Shown here piece after piece: positions 8,798-17,002 of a DNA stretch of 64,000 nucleotides. Under the pieces are notes generated by a model. The model did not search any database. It had not been told where the DNA came from and saw only the letters and a list, made by a program, of their open reading frames with translations. A program made the translations under genes and the position numbers. This DNA is from Hyphococcus luteus (GTDB lineage: Bacteria; Pseudomonadota; Alphaproteobacteria; Caulobacterales; Parvularculaceae). The first letter of the stretch is position 1, and each line of letters opens with the position of its first letter. The stretch lies in contig NZ_PJCH01000001.1 of the NCBI RefSeq assembly GCF_002943565.1, positions 512,606-576,605 of the forward strand, given 5' to 3'.

Positions 8798-11065
8798 CTA
8801 GAAGGCGAGCTTGACGCCCCCGAAGAACCCGCGGCCGTCCCCCGAGAGGTAAACGGCCTGGTCCGGGCGCGCCTGATCCGTGATCAGCGTCGAGGACGCA
8901 TAGGTCTCGTCAAAGAGATTGGTGATTTCGCCGAACACCGACACCGCCTTGCTGATCCGGTAATCGCTGCACACATCGACGACGGCGTAGGGGTCGTTAT
9001 AGAGCGTATTGAGGTTATCGACCGGGGTCTTTTCCGGCGCCCAGCGCACGCTCGTCCCCGCGGACAATTTATCCGAGAGGCTGTAATCCGCCGAAGCGTA
9101 GATCCAGTGGCGCGGCGCGCCGGCGAGACGGTTGTCGCCGCGCAATGGATCGTCATGGAAACGGAAATCCTGATAATTATAGACCACGCGGCCGACCAGC
9201 GCGTCGGTGATCTGCGCCGTCAGGCCGAGCTCCACCCCGAAATGCCGCGTCTTGTCGGCGTTGATGGCGGCGAGGCGCGCGCCGGACGTATCGCGCAGGC
9301 TGAGAAGCTCGTTCTCGACCCATGAGTAATAGGTCGTGGCGTCCCAGGCGAAGACGCCGGCGCGGCCACGCCATCCCGCCTCGATTGTGGTCGCCTCCTG
9401 CGCATCGAGATCGGGCGTGGCGAAAACGGCGGCGGCCATGGCCGGGTCGCCCGGATTGGGACGGCCGGGACTGCTGTTGGGCGTGCCGTTGATGGTGGCG
9501 AAGAGATCGTCATGGGTCGGCGGCTCGAAACTCCTGCTCACCGCCGCGAACACCAGATTGTCCGCATCCGGACGCCAGCTTATCCCAAGCGCCGGGCTCC
9601 ATCCGTCATAATCGCGCTCACAGCTGGAGCGGACCCACGGGACCGCGCCGTTCGGCAGCGCCATGGTCGGGTTGCCCGGATTGTAGGCGGCGGCCGGCCG
9701 CGTCGCCCCGTCATAGACATCTTCATTGTCGCGGGTCGCGCGGGAATAGGCTACAGAAGGGGAAAGCGTGACGAATGCGCCGAGAGGAATGTGAAACCCC
9801 GCGCTGAGCGACAGGGTGTCGGCGTCAAGTTCGTTGGCGCTGAACTGCGCGCCCTTCTCCCCCGACAGGTTGAGGTAATAATCGCGGTCCGCCGATCCTG
9901 TCACATATTGCGCCGTCGCCTCGAACAGCGGCAGCAGACTGTCCGCATCAGGCTTGTAGGCGTAGCGGACGACGCCGGTCACGTCGTCGCTTTGCGTCTC
10001 GCGCACGCCGGCGACGATGGGAAACCGGAACATGTCGTCGGTTCTTGTATAGCCGAGCGCGACATCGAGGATGTTTGCGCCAAAGCTGGCCGTCGCCCGC
10101 GAACCGATCAGCCATTGTTCGGCCTCTCGTCGCGGCTGGTCGCGCACTACATTGGGGCCGGGATTAATCGCGCCCGACGGGGTGACGGTCGGCCCCGTGA
10201 ACACCGACTCCGGATCCTGTTCCAAGAGGTCCGCCGTCAGCGGGCCGCTGACGTCGAAGCCGAGATCGGTATAGTCGGCGAAGAGGCGGATGCTGACCGT
10301 GTCGTTGAGCTTGGCCCCGACATTGGCGCCGACGTGGATACGGCGGGAGTCGTTATAATCGCGATAGCCGTCGCGCCGGCTGACATCGGCCTGCAAGAGA
10401 GCGTCGTAATCCTCCGTATGCCATCCATACTGGCCGAGCGCGTTCGCCTGGCCGAAGCTTCCGCCGCTCAGATCAAGCCGCGCGCCTGGCGCCGAGTGCC
10501 CGGTCGGCGAAATGAAATTGAGCGCGCCGCCCCACACCGTTGCGCCGAGCCGGTTTGCCAGATAGCCGCGATAGATTTCGATCGCTTCGGCCTCGGCTGG
10601 ATTGGCGAAGCCGACCACATAGGAGCCGTCGGCGCGGTTGGTCGGCAATCCGTTCTGAAGCACCAGAACGCCGCGCTCGACCGGGTTCTGTTGAAGCCCC
10701 GATCCGCGGATCTGGATGCGCGGCTGATCGTTGCCGCCGAAGAAATCCTGGATGATGACGCCAGGCGTCGCCGCAAGCGCACGCGACGCGGTGAGATTGG
10801 CGGTGCTGGCGATGTCTTCGGTCGCGACCAGATCGCCGCCGCCCGGAAGCGCCGCAATGCGCTCGGCGGTCAGATCGCGCTGGCCGATCACCACGATCTC
10901 GTCGAGAATCGTGGCGCCGGGCGCGGCGGACTGAGCGAATACGGCCATAGGGGACGCGGCCAGACAGAAGGTCAATGCGGCAAGATCCAGGTCGCAATCG
11001 CGCCAGCGGAAGAGAGAAAACCTCGGGCTCGACCACCCTATTTCTTTTGCTCGCCTGCGAAACAC
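8798..11065 (-). CDS. TonB-dependent outer-membrane receptor
   Basis: A 755-residue outer-membrane receptor. A signal sequence ends around residue 45 (PMAVFAQSAAPG). A TonB box (DEIVVIGQ) follows, then a plug domain with TPGVIIQDFFGG and PRIQIRGSGLQQNP. A long beta-barrel ends in KLAF, with the C-terminal Phe needed for assembly. NLFDETYASS near the end is a typical TonB-receptor C-terminal motif. The substrate cannot be read from sequence; metal chelates or cobalamin-like ligands are possibilities. The distal cupin is its likely operon partner. Confidence 0.9.
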   Translation of the reverse strand: MFRRRAKEIGWSSPRFSLFRWRDCDLDLAALTFCLAASPMAVFAQSAAPGATILDEIVVIGQRDLTAERIAALPGGGDLVATEDIASTANLTASRALAATPGVIIQDFFGGNDQPRIQIRGSGLQQNPVERGVLVLQNGLPTNRADGSYVVGFANPAEAEAIEIYRGYLANRLGATVWGGALNFISPTGHSAPGARLDLSGGSFGQANALGQYGWHTEDYDALLQADVSRRDGYRDYNDSRRIHVGANVGAKLNDTVSIRLFADYTDLGFDVSGPLTADLLEQDPESVFTGPTVTPSGAINPGPNVVRDQPRREAEQWLIGSRATASFGANILDVALGYTRTDDMFRFPIVAGVRETQSDDVTGVVRYAYKPDADSLLPLFEATAQYVTGSADRDYYLNLSGEKGAQFSANELDADTLSLSAGFHIPLGAFVTLSPSVAYSRATRDNEDVYDGATRPAAAYNPGNPTMALPNGAVPWVRSSCERDYDGWSPALGISWRPDADNLVFAAVSRSFEPPTHDDLFATINGTPNSSPGRPNPGDPAMAAAVFATPDLDAQEATTIEAGWRGRAGVFAWDATTYYSWVENELLSLRDTSGARLAAINADKTRHFGVELGLTAQITDALVGRVVYNYQDFRFHDDPLRGDNRLAGAPRHWIYASADYSLSDKLSAGTSVRWAPEKTPVDNLNTLYNDPYAVVDVCSDYRISKAVSVFGEITNLFDETYASSTLITDQARPDQAVYLSGDGRGFFGGVKLAF

Positions 11066-11193
11066 CGCCCTTACTCCAATTGCTATTAATAATCATTTGC
11101 GTATATCATGGGACCCTGGCGGAAAGGTTGCGCCAGAACAAACTGGCCAGCTTTTTTTCTGTGAAATCGCTGGCGCGAAAGCTGAATGCGCAC

Positions 11194-11919
11194 ATGGCAC
11201 TCTTTTGCTCTCCACATCCGAATGCGTCTCCGGACTTACCTCTTTTTGCCCGAATGGAATTTTTCGTCGGTTTATCGCCGGAAGGCCTCAATGCTGTCCG
11301 AGCCTCGGCGCACATGGAATATGTCAACAAAAATGACGCCATCTTCGCTCAAGGCGACAACGCAAATCGCGCCTTTGCACTGGCGGCGGGCAGCGTTCGC
11401 ATTATCCAAACGGGAAGCGATGGCAAACAGGCTATCATCCGGTTTATCGCCCCCGGCGATCTTTTCGGAACAGTCCCGCTCTTCACCAATAACAAGCTTC
11501 CCGCAGACGCTTTAGCGGCTGAGCGCTCATTGATTCTCAGCTGGAGCGAAACGGACCTTTTCGAGCTGATCGACCGATTTCCAAGTATCGCAGTCAACAT
11601 CATTCGGATCATCGGGGCGCGCCTGGCGGAAACGCAGGACCGCGTACGCGAGCTAGCCACTCAATGCGCAGATCAGCGCATTGCCCACGCGATACTACGT
11701 CTAGCGGCACAAGCTGGACATAACGTGAATGGCGTCACGACAATTGGCATTCCACTACGACGCAAGGATCTCGCAGAATTTTCAGGAACGACCCTTCATA
11801 CAGCCAGCCGCACGCTCGCAGCTTGGGAGAAAACAGGACTCCTGATGAGCCAAGATCAGCACCTAACAATCCGAGACATTTCGGCCATAGCACGAATCGC
11901 CGATAAAGGGGGGCATTAG
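11194..11919 (+). CDS. nnrR: Crp/Fnr-family regulator, NnrR-like
   Basis: A 241-residue Crp/Fnr protein. A cyclic-nucleotide-type sensor domain (about residues 20-130, FAQGDNANRAFALAAGSVRII) is followed by a dimer helix and an HTH with recognition segment GTTLHTASRTLAAWEK. No N-terminal cysteine cluster is present, so it is not an oxygen sensor of the FNR type. The recognition helix has SR but not the Glu of FNR, as in NO-responsive NnrR proteins, which bind TTGCG-type half sites. A TTGCG palindrome lies just after the gene, and nnrS is nearby. The start is uncertain: ATG 11194 or GTG 11161. The symbol is by inference. Confidence 0.66.
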   Translation: MALFCSPHPNASPDLPLFARMEFFVGLSPEGLNAVRASAHMEYVNKNDAIFAQGDNANRAFALAAGSVRIIQTGSDGKQAIIRFIAPGDLFGTVPLFTNNKLPADALAAERSLILSWSETDLFELIDRFPSIAVNIIRIIGARLAETQDRVRELATQCADQRIAHAILRLAAQAGHNVNGVTTIGIPLRRKDLAEFSGTTLHTASRTLAAWEKTGLLMSQDQHLTIRDISAIARIADKGGH

Positions 11920-11944
11920 GCGCCAGTCTATATCTCATTCAGAT

Positions 11945-11958
11945 TTGCGCTTGCGCAA
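11945..11958. promoter_or_regulatory. NnrR-type palindrome TTGCG-N4-CGCAA
   Basis: TTGCGCTTGCGCAA is a perfect 5-4-5 inverted repeat, extended by one more T/A pair. It lies 60 bases before the ATG of the CopD-like gene and 25 bases after the NnrR-like gene. TTGCG-N4-CGCAA-like sites are the known targets of NO-responsive NnrR/Nnr regulators in alphaproteobacteria. Assignment to the neighbouring regulator is inference. Confidence 0.55.
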
Positions 11959-12017
11959 ACCGATATGGACTAATCTGCTCTAAGTATTTTTGTTCATTCT
12001 TTATCGGAACACATCTC

Positions 12018-12494
12018 ATGACCGACCTCTTTTTCGCCCGCGCGTTGCACGTTCTCGGCGTCGTTATCTGGATCGGCGGAGTATCAATGGCGACACTCGT
12101 CGTCCTGCCGGCGGTTCGACGAGGGGAGTTCGGGCCGGACAAGCTAGCGGCCTTCCATGCGGTCGAGCGCCGATTTGTCTGGATCGCGCGGACCGCTGTG
12201 CTCCTCGTTGGCGTCACCGGCTACTACATGACGGAAAAGCTTGAGCTATGGTCGCGCTTTTTGGATGCCGCCTACTGGTGGATGCACGCCATGGTGATTG
12301 TATGGCTGTTGTTTTTCTTACTCTTATTCATCGGCGAGCCTTTCATCCTACACAGATATTTTCCTGGCTTTGCCAGACGAAACCCGGAGCGCGCATTCTT
12401 TCTTTTGCACTGGTTTCATATTCTGTTGCTTTCGCTAAGCTTCATCACGATTTTGGGCGCAGTAGCAGGCGCCCACGGCTGGATTATTTTTTAA
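12018..12494 (+). CDS. Four-helix CopD-like membrane protein (copy 1)
   Basis: A 158-residue membrane protein with four hydrophobic helices. Histidines lie within or beside the helices: RALHVLGVVIWIGG, YWWMHAMV and HWFHILLLS. This recalls the CopD-like/b-type-haem membrane families. It has a paralogue at 19663-20199 with the same WIGGVSM, YWWMHAM and terminal GAHG motifs. Its upstream NnrR-type palindrome and the nearby nnrS suggest expression under NO or nitrite. Haem or copper binding is inference; there is no experimental name I can attach. Confidence 0.65.
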   Translation: MTDLFFARALHVLGVVIWIGGVSMATLVVLPAVRRGEFGPDKLAAFHAVERRFVWIARTAVLLVGVTGYYMTEKLELWSRFLDAAYWWMHAMVIVWLLFFLLLFIGEPFILHRYFPGFARRNPERAFFLLHWFHILLLSLSFITILGAVAGAHGWIIF

Positions 12495-12531
12495 ACGTAA
12501 TCGAAAGTTACGATCGCGTCCGGCCGGTAAA

Positions 12532-12978
12532 CTAGCAGCTTGCAGCGGCCAAGTTGAACACAGCCTCGGCTCCCAAAGCAATATTCTCGACGAGAAACCC
12601 TAATGGATCATGCGCCCTCGCAATACTGAAAATAAACATAAATACAGCTAGCGCGGCGACCCAGAATGCAACGCGAATTCTTCGCGTCGCACCTCTTTTG
12701 AGAGCATAGCTGCCAAAGGCGATATACACGACAAGCAACACCACTTTAGCCGTCAACCATCCATGAACGAACGGGTACTGATCCACAATTGTGGTCAGCA
12801 TCAGCGCAGCCGTCAGCAGAACCGTGTCAATCGCATAGCTCAGGAAATTGACAGGCTTCGCCATCACCCACCGAAATCCCAGAACATTGAGCGCAAAGCC
12901 TCTTAAGAAAAAGAGGCTTCCGCTCGCGATGACCGAGGCTATGTGGACGTTTCGGATCTGGAGGTAGTACTCGTCCAC
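12532..12978 (-). CDS. SirB2-family membrane protein
   Basis: A 148-residue protein with four hydrophobic helices that fits the SirB2 family (NVHIASVIASGSLFFLRG at the start, VKPVNFLSY-like AKPVNFLSYAIDTVLL in the middle). The biochemical role of the family is unknown. The GTG start at 12978 has GGGGTG 6 bases upstream. It follows nnrS by 53 bases in the same direction and is probably the last gene of the nrdD-nrdG-nnrS transcript. It converges with the CopD-like gene. Confidence 0.7.
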   Translation of the reverse strand: MDEYYLQIRNVHIASVIASGSLFFLRGFALNVLGFRWVMAKPVNFLSYAIDTVLLTAALMLTTIVDQYPFVHGWLTAKVVLLVVYIAFGSYALKRGATRRIRVAFWVAALAVFMFIFSIARAHDPLGFLVENIALGAEAVFNLAAASC

Positions 12979-13031
12979 GCTCGCACCCCATTCTCATCTG
13001 TCGGCTTCTGATTGGCGGTGTTTAAGACGAT

Positions 13032-14252
13032 TCATGACTCCCAAAGCATCGGCCCGTAACGTATCGCAAAAAGTGCAAAAGCGCCGCTCCAAAGCAAAGC
13101 GGATATCATGAGCGCCAGGAGATAGGTTTGCGCAAGAAGAAACGGAGCGGCTACCCGCATTAGAGCGCCGGTCACGACAAGCAAATAGATCGCAGTCGTC
13201 CAGATATCGGCTGTACGATCGCGGCCCGTATGGCCAAGAGTAGCACGCGTCATGACCGCCAGCGTCATTGTCCCCATGGCGCCGGCGGTAAGAGCATGCA
13301 TCGCGGCGTGAGGCGGAACCGTCGCAGGTGCGAACGCTGCAATGCCCATCAACAAGAAAGAGGCAGGCAGCCATGCGTAACCGATATGCAGTATGAGAAC
13401 GAGCGGTTCGCGGCCGGTTTTCCAGCCGCGCCAGCGCGCAAGCCTCACCCAATGGATGACGCTAGCAAGAATCAAAAGAAACCCCGTAGTTTCGCTGCCC
13501 GGCATGAATGACCAACCGAGAAGCGCAAGTCCGGCGGCGCCGAGCGCCATATTGTCGAACAATCCGGCCTGTGCGGGAAGGTCAGTTTCCCCTCTCTGCG
13601 CAAGCCAATTTCGAGTGAAGCTTGGAACGATGCGCCCGCCGATCAGCGTAATCAGCAGCGCAATCACGCCAATTGCAAGATGCTCAATGAATTCATGAAA
13701 CGCACTACCCAGCACGCTAGCATGAAATCCAATATTCGTGAACGCCAGCAATGTCGCCATTACACATACGGGAATATTTCGAATATTCTTTCCAGCGATG
13801 ACCTCGCGCCACATCATAGCCGCAAGGGAGATCAAAAATAAGGAATCAACGCCTCCTGCAGCCACCGACCCGATAATCCCTGATGCGAGCATCGCGACTC
13901 GACCTGCAGCCCATAATGCAAATAAAAGCATTAGCCGCACGCCGAGGACCGGGAGACGACCCGTCCAGTTCGGTACGGCCGTTAACAAGAAGCCCGCGAT
14001 GATCGCGGCGAGATAGCCGTAAAGCAACTCATGGACATGCCATTCCGGCGCAGACATGAGGCCAACAACGCCGGCTCCTGTACTGTAGATGTAAATCCAG
14101 TATGGCACGGATAGCGCCGCCCAGACCGCGCCAAAAAAGAAAAAAGGTCGAAAGCCGTAACTGAAAAGAGCCGGCCCGGAATAATCTTTTCGCGCAGCAA
14201 GCAGTTCTTTCGGCGCGCCCTTGGCGAAAAGTAATTCAAACAATCTCTGCAC
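13032..14252 (-). CDS. nnrS: NnrS family haem-copper membrane protein
   Basis: Polytopic membrane protein of about 406 residues with the NnrS hallmarks SYGFRPFFFFGAVWA, PEWHVHELLYGYLAAIIAGFLLTAVPNWTGRLP and later RIVPSFTRNW. NnrS is linked to relief of nitrosative stress and binds haem and copper in Rhodobacter. I chose GTG 14252 because GAGG stands just before it. It overlaps the nrdG 3' end, implying translational coupling; a TTG at 14273 is in frame. Position after nrdDG ties it to anaerobic growth. Confidence 0.87.
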   Translation of the reverse strand: MQRLFELLFAKGAPKELLAARKDYSGPALFSYGFRPFFFFGAVWAALSVPYWIYIYSTGAGVVGLMSAPEWHVHELLYGYLAAIIAGFLLTAVPNWTGRLPVLGVRLMLLFALWAAGRVAMLASGIIGSVAAGGVDSLFLISLAAMMWREVIAGKNIRNIPVCVMATLLAFTNIGFHASVLGSAFHEFIEHLAIGVIALLITLIGGRIVPSFTRNWLAQRGETDLPAQAGLFDNMALGAAGLALLGWSFMPGSETTGFLLILASVIHWVRLARWRGWKTGREPLVLILHIGYAWLPASFLLMGIAAFAPATVPPHAAMHALTAGAMGTMTLAVMTRATLGHTGRDRTADIWTTAIYLLVVTGALMRVAAPFLLAQTYLLALMISALLWSGAFALFAIRYGPMLWES

Positions 14253-14934
14253 GGCGCACCTCGAATTGATCAAACATGGCGGCTGTGTCGGAAAGAAAAG
14301 CCGGATCCTGCAACATATCGTCGCCGGGCCATGCTTTTTGATCCGGAGTTCGCGCTTCCTGCAAAACGTACCGGCGCACGCCCATTTCTCGCAGCATCGA
14401 CGCCATCACACAAATTTCGGTCTTGCCGATTCGCCCCGGCCATACAGTCGTGCGAACTTCGTAAGGAACGCCTGACGTCACGAGGATTTTCAAAGAAGCG
14501 CGCGCTTTCTCACCGACGTCAGCGCCCGTCACCTTGCGGTAGTCGTCGAAAGCCGCCTTGACGTCAAATCCGACCCAATCGAGGAAAGGGAGCGCTGCTT
14601 CAAACAAGGACGGATTTGTTCCTGCGGTATGAAGGCCGACCTCAAAACCGCGCGCCCGCATCGACGCCATTGCCGGAATCAACGCTGCTTGCGCTAAAGG
14701 CTCGCCGCCGCTGAATACCACGGCGTCCAAGAATTCCTTGCGACGAGCGATTGCCCAAAGAACATGCTCAAAAGTCAACTGCCCCGCCGACCTCGCCGGT
14801 ATCAGATCCGGATTATGGCAATAGCCGCAACGCAAGGGGCAGCCCTGGCAAAAAATAACGGCCGCAAGTCTGCCCGGATAATCGACCGTGCTGAACGGCT
14901 CGAAGCCGCCGATCCGCAACAACGTCGTATCCAT
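14236..14934 (-). CDS. nrdG: Anaerobic ribonucleotide reductase activating enzyme (radical SAM)
   Basis: Radical-SAM enzyme that installs the glycyl radical on NrdD. The cluster motif CPLRCGYC (C-x3-C-x2-C) is at about residue 30, followed by VVFSGGEPLAQ, the SAM-binding GGE motif. The reading frame is open far upstream, but ATG 14934 lies one base after the nrdD stop and starts MDTTLLRIGG, the normal N-terminus of this NrdG type. At 232 residues it is longer than E. coli NrdG and matches the longer alphaproteobacterial/pseudomonad form. Confidence 0.9.
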   Translation of the reverse strand: MDTTLLRIGGFEPFSTVDYPGRLAAVIFCQGCPLRCGYCHNPDLIPARSAGQLTFEHVLWAIARRKEFLDAVVFSGGEPLAQAALIPAMASMRARGFEVGLHTAGTNPSLFEAALPFLDWVGFDVKAAFDDYRKVTGADVGEKARASLKILVTSGVPYEVRTTVWPGRIGKTEICVMASMLREMGVRRYVLQEARTPDQKAWPGDDMLQDPAFLSDTAAMFDQFEVRRAEIV

Positions 14935-14935
14935 T

Positions 14936-16810
14936 TTACGCTGCGGTAAGTTCCGCGCGATGTTCTTCGAAGTGTTTGCGCTCTTCATGTTCGCTTCTCT
15001 TGCCGGGATTGAAGGCGGACACCGGCCGGTGATAGCCCATGACGCGGGTCCACACCTCACAAACCTGCCCTTCGTTGCCCGCCGTTTCGCATTTCGGGCA
15101 CAGAGCGTGCTCGCCAGAAAGATAACCGTGAACCGGGCAAATCGAAAATGTCGGCGTCACAGTGATGTAAGGCAGATGAAACCGGGAGAGCGCCCGGCGC
15201 ACCAACGCCGCACACGCGTCAGCGTTCGAAATCCGCTCGCTCATATATAAATGCAGCACTGTGCCGCCCGTATATTTCGTTTGCAGCGGGTCCTGACGAT
15301 ATAAGGCTTCGAATGGATCATCCGTAAATCCCACGGGGAGCTGTGACGAATTCGTATAATAAGGCGCGCTCGTGGTTCCCGCCTGCAAAATGTCCGGATA
15401 GCGTTTCAGATCTTCCTTCGCGAACCGATAGGTCGTCCCTTCGGCAGGCGTCGCTTCAAGATTGTACATGTGCCCTGTTTCTTCCTGAAACTGGAGCATC
15501 CGGCCGCGAACATGATTCAGCAGATCTATCGCCAGCGCCTCGCCTTTCTGCGTCGTGATATCGTGCGCGCCACCAGTAAAATTGCGAACCATCTCATTGA
15601 GCCCGTTGACGCCCAATGTCGAAAAGTGGTTGCGCAATGTGCCGAGGTAACGCTTGGTGTAAGGAAAGAGCCCGCCATCCATCAGCGTTTGTATCTCCCG
15701 GCGTTTGACTTCGAGACTATCGCGGCCCATCGCGAGAAGTTCATCAAGTCGGGCCAGAAGACCGGTCCAGTCGCCGCGAAAAAGGTAGCCGAGGCGTGCG
15801 CAGTTCACGGTTACGACGCCGATGGAACCTGTCTGTTCCGCCGAGCCGAAGAGCCCGTTGCCCCGCTTTAACAGTTCCCGCAAGTCGAGCTGAAGGCGGC
15901 AGCACATGGAGCGAACCTGCCCGGGCTCCATATCGGAATTGATGAAATTCTGGAAATACGGCAGTCCGTATTTCGCGGTCATGGCGAAAAGCGCCTGCGC
16001 GTTTTCGCTCTCCCAGGGAAAGTCCCTAGTGATATTATAAGTCGGTATCGGAAAGGTGAAAACGCGGCCTCTGGCGTCTCCGGCACACATGACTTCAATA
16101 AAAGCGCGATTGATGAGGTCCATTTCCGCCTGCAGGTCGCCATAACAGAATTCTGCTTCTTTTCCGCCGATGAGCGGAACCTGCTCGCGCAAATCCTCGG
16201 GGCACGTCCAGTCGAAGGTGAGATTCGTGAATGGAGTCTGCGTTCCCCAGCGCGAAGGCACATTGAGGCTGTGAACGAATTCCTGAAGCCCTTGCCGTAC
16301 ATCTTCATAACCGAGCCCGTCGACCCGCACGAAGGGAGCCATATAAGTGTCGAACGAACTAAACGCCTGAGCGCCCGCCCATTCGTTCTGCAGCGCCCCA
16401 AGAAAATTGACCGCCTGTCCGAGCGCTGCGGAAAAGTGCTTTGGCGGGCCGGCTTCGGCCTTTTCCGGAATCCCGTTGAGGCCTTCATTAAGGAGGGTGC
16501 GAAGAGACCAGCCTGCGCAATATCCCGACAACATGTCGAGATCATGGATGTGAATGTCGGCTTCCCGATGGGCGCGGCCGATTTCCGGCGGATAGATATG
16601 ATCGAGCCAATAATTGGCGATCACCTTGCCGGAAACATTAAGGATTAGCCCGCCAAGCGAATAGCCTTGATTGGCGTTCGCCTTGATGCGCCAATCGGCC
16701 TTTCCGACATACTCCTCAACGGTGTCGGCGACGATAACCGCCGTTGTGTGCGCCCGGTTGACGCCAGGACAGTCACGGGGATCAAATTCGGTCGGGGACG
16801 CATCGAGCAT
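14936..16810 (-). CDS. nrdD: Anaerobic ribonucleoside-triphosphate reductase
   Basis: Class III ribonucleotide reductase that makes dNTPs without oxygen. C-terminal zinc-site cysteines are seen in ICPVHGYL and CPKC. The glycyl-radical site is RVMGYHRP near the end. Active-site cysteine candidates lie in VRSMCCRLQLD, and TQTPFTNLTFDW is typical of the NrdD core. ATG 16810 is set by AGGAGG 8 bases upstream; the in-frame ATG at 16834 lies before that site and is unlikely. It gives 624 residues. It is first in an operon with nrdG, nnrS and sirB2-like genes. Confidence 0.92.
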   Translation of the reverse strand: MLDASPTEFDPRDCPGVNRAHTTAVIVADTVEEYVGKADWRIKANANQGYSLGGLILNVSGKVIANYWLDHIYPPEIGRAHREADIHIHDLDMLSGYCAGWSLRTLLNEGLNGIPEKAEAGPPKHFSAALGQAVNFLGALQNEWAGAQAFSSFDTYMAPFVRVDGLGYEDVRQGLQEFVHSLNVPSRWGTQTPFTNLTFDWTCPEDLREQVPLIGGKEAEFCYGDLQAEMDLINRAFIEVMCAGDARGRVFTFPIPTYNITRDFPWESENAQALFAMTAKYGLPYFQNFINSDMEPGQVRSMCCRLQLDLRELLKRGNGLFGSAEQTGSIGVVTVNCARLGYLFRGDWTGLLARLDELLAMGRDSLEVKRREIQTLMDGGLFPYTKRYLGTLRNHFSTLGVNGLNEMVRNFTGGAHDITTQKGEALAIDLLNHVRGRMLQFQEETGHMYNLEATPAEGTTYRFAKEDLKRYPDILQAGTTSAPYYTNSSQLPVGFTDDPFEALYRQDPLQTKYTGGTVLHLYMSERISNADACAALVRRALSRFHLPYITVTPTFSICPVHGYLSGEHALCPKCETAGNEGQVCEVWTRVMGYHRPVSAFNPGKRSEHEERKHFEEHRAELTAA

Positions 16811-16856
16811 TGGAAGACCTCCTAGAATCAACATGCTGTGCTTTCATGAAAATGAT

Positions 16857-16872
16857 GCACAATATATACCTC
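16857..16872 (-). promoter_or_regulatory. Possible NrdR box or AT-rich promoter element
   Basis: On the minus strand this reads GAGGTATATATTGTGC, 47 bases before the nrdD start. It matches about ten of sixteen positions of the NrdR consensus ACACTATATATAGTGT. NrdR sites normally occur in pairs; I see no convincing second copy, so it could simply be a -10-like AT stretch. Confidence 0.28.
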
Positions 16873-17002
16873 TTTGCAAGATGCCCCTTCGGGACTTGGC
16901 GATTCAAAGGCTTTTGCGCTAACGAAATCATTGTCCGGTGAGAAAACCCGCAAATGAAACGAATCATGCGGCCGACTGCCCACAACCGTGGCAGCGCCAT
17001 GA

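Noticed and set aside
8435..11089. Long rightward open frames opposite the TonB receptor (8435-9325 and 9512-11089)
   Set aside because: They are antisense shadows produced by the high G+C third positions of the receptor gene. The minus-strand protein has a complete TonB-receptor pattern; the plus-strand translations are Arg-rich and match nothing.
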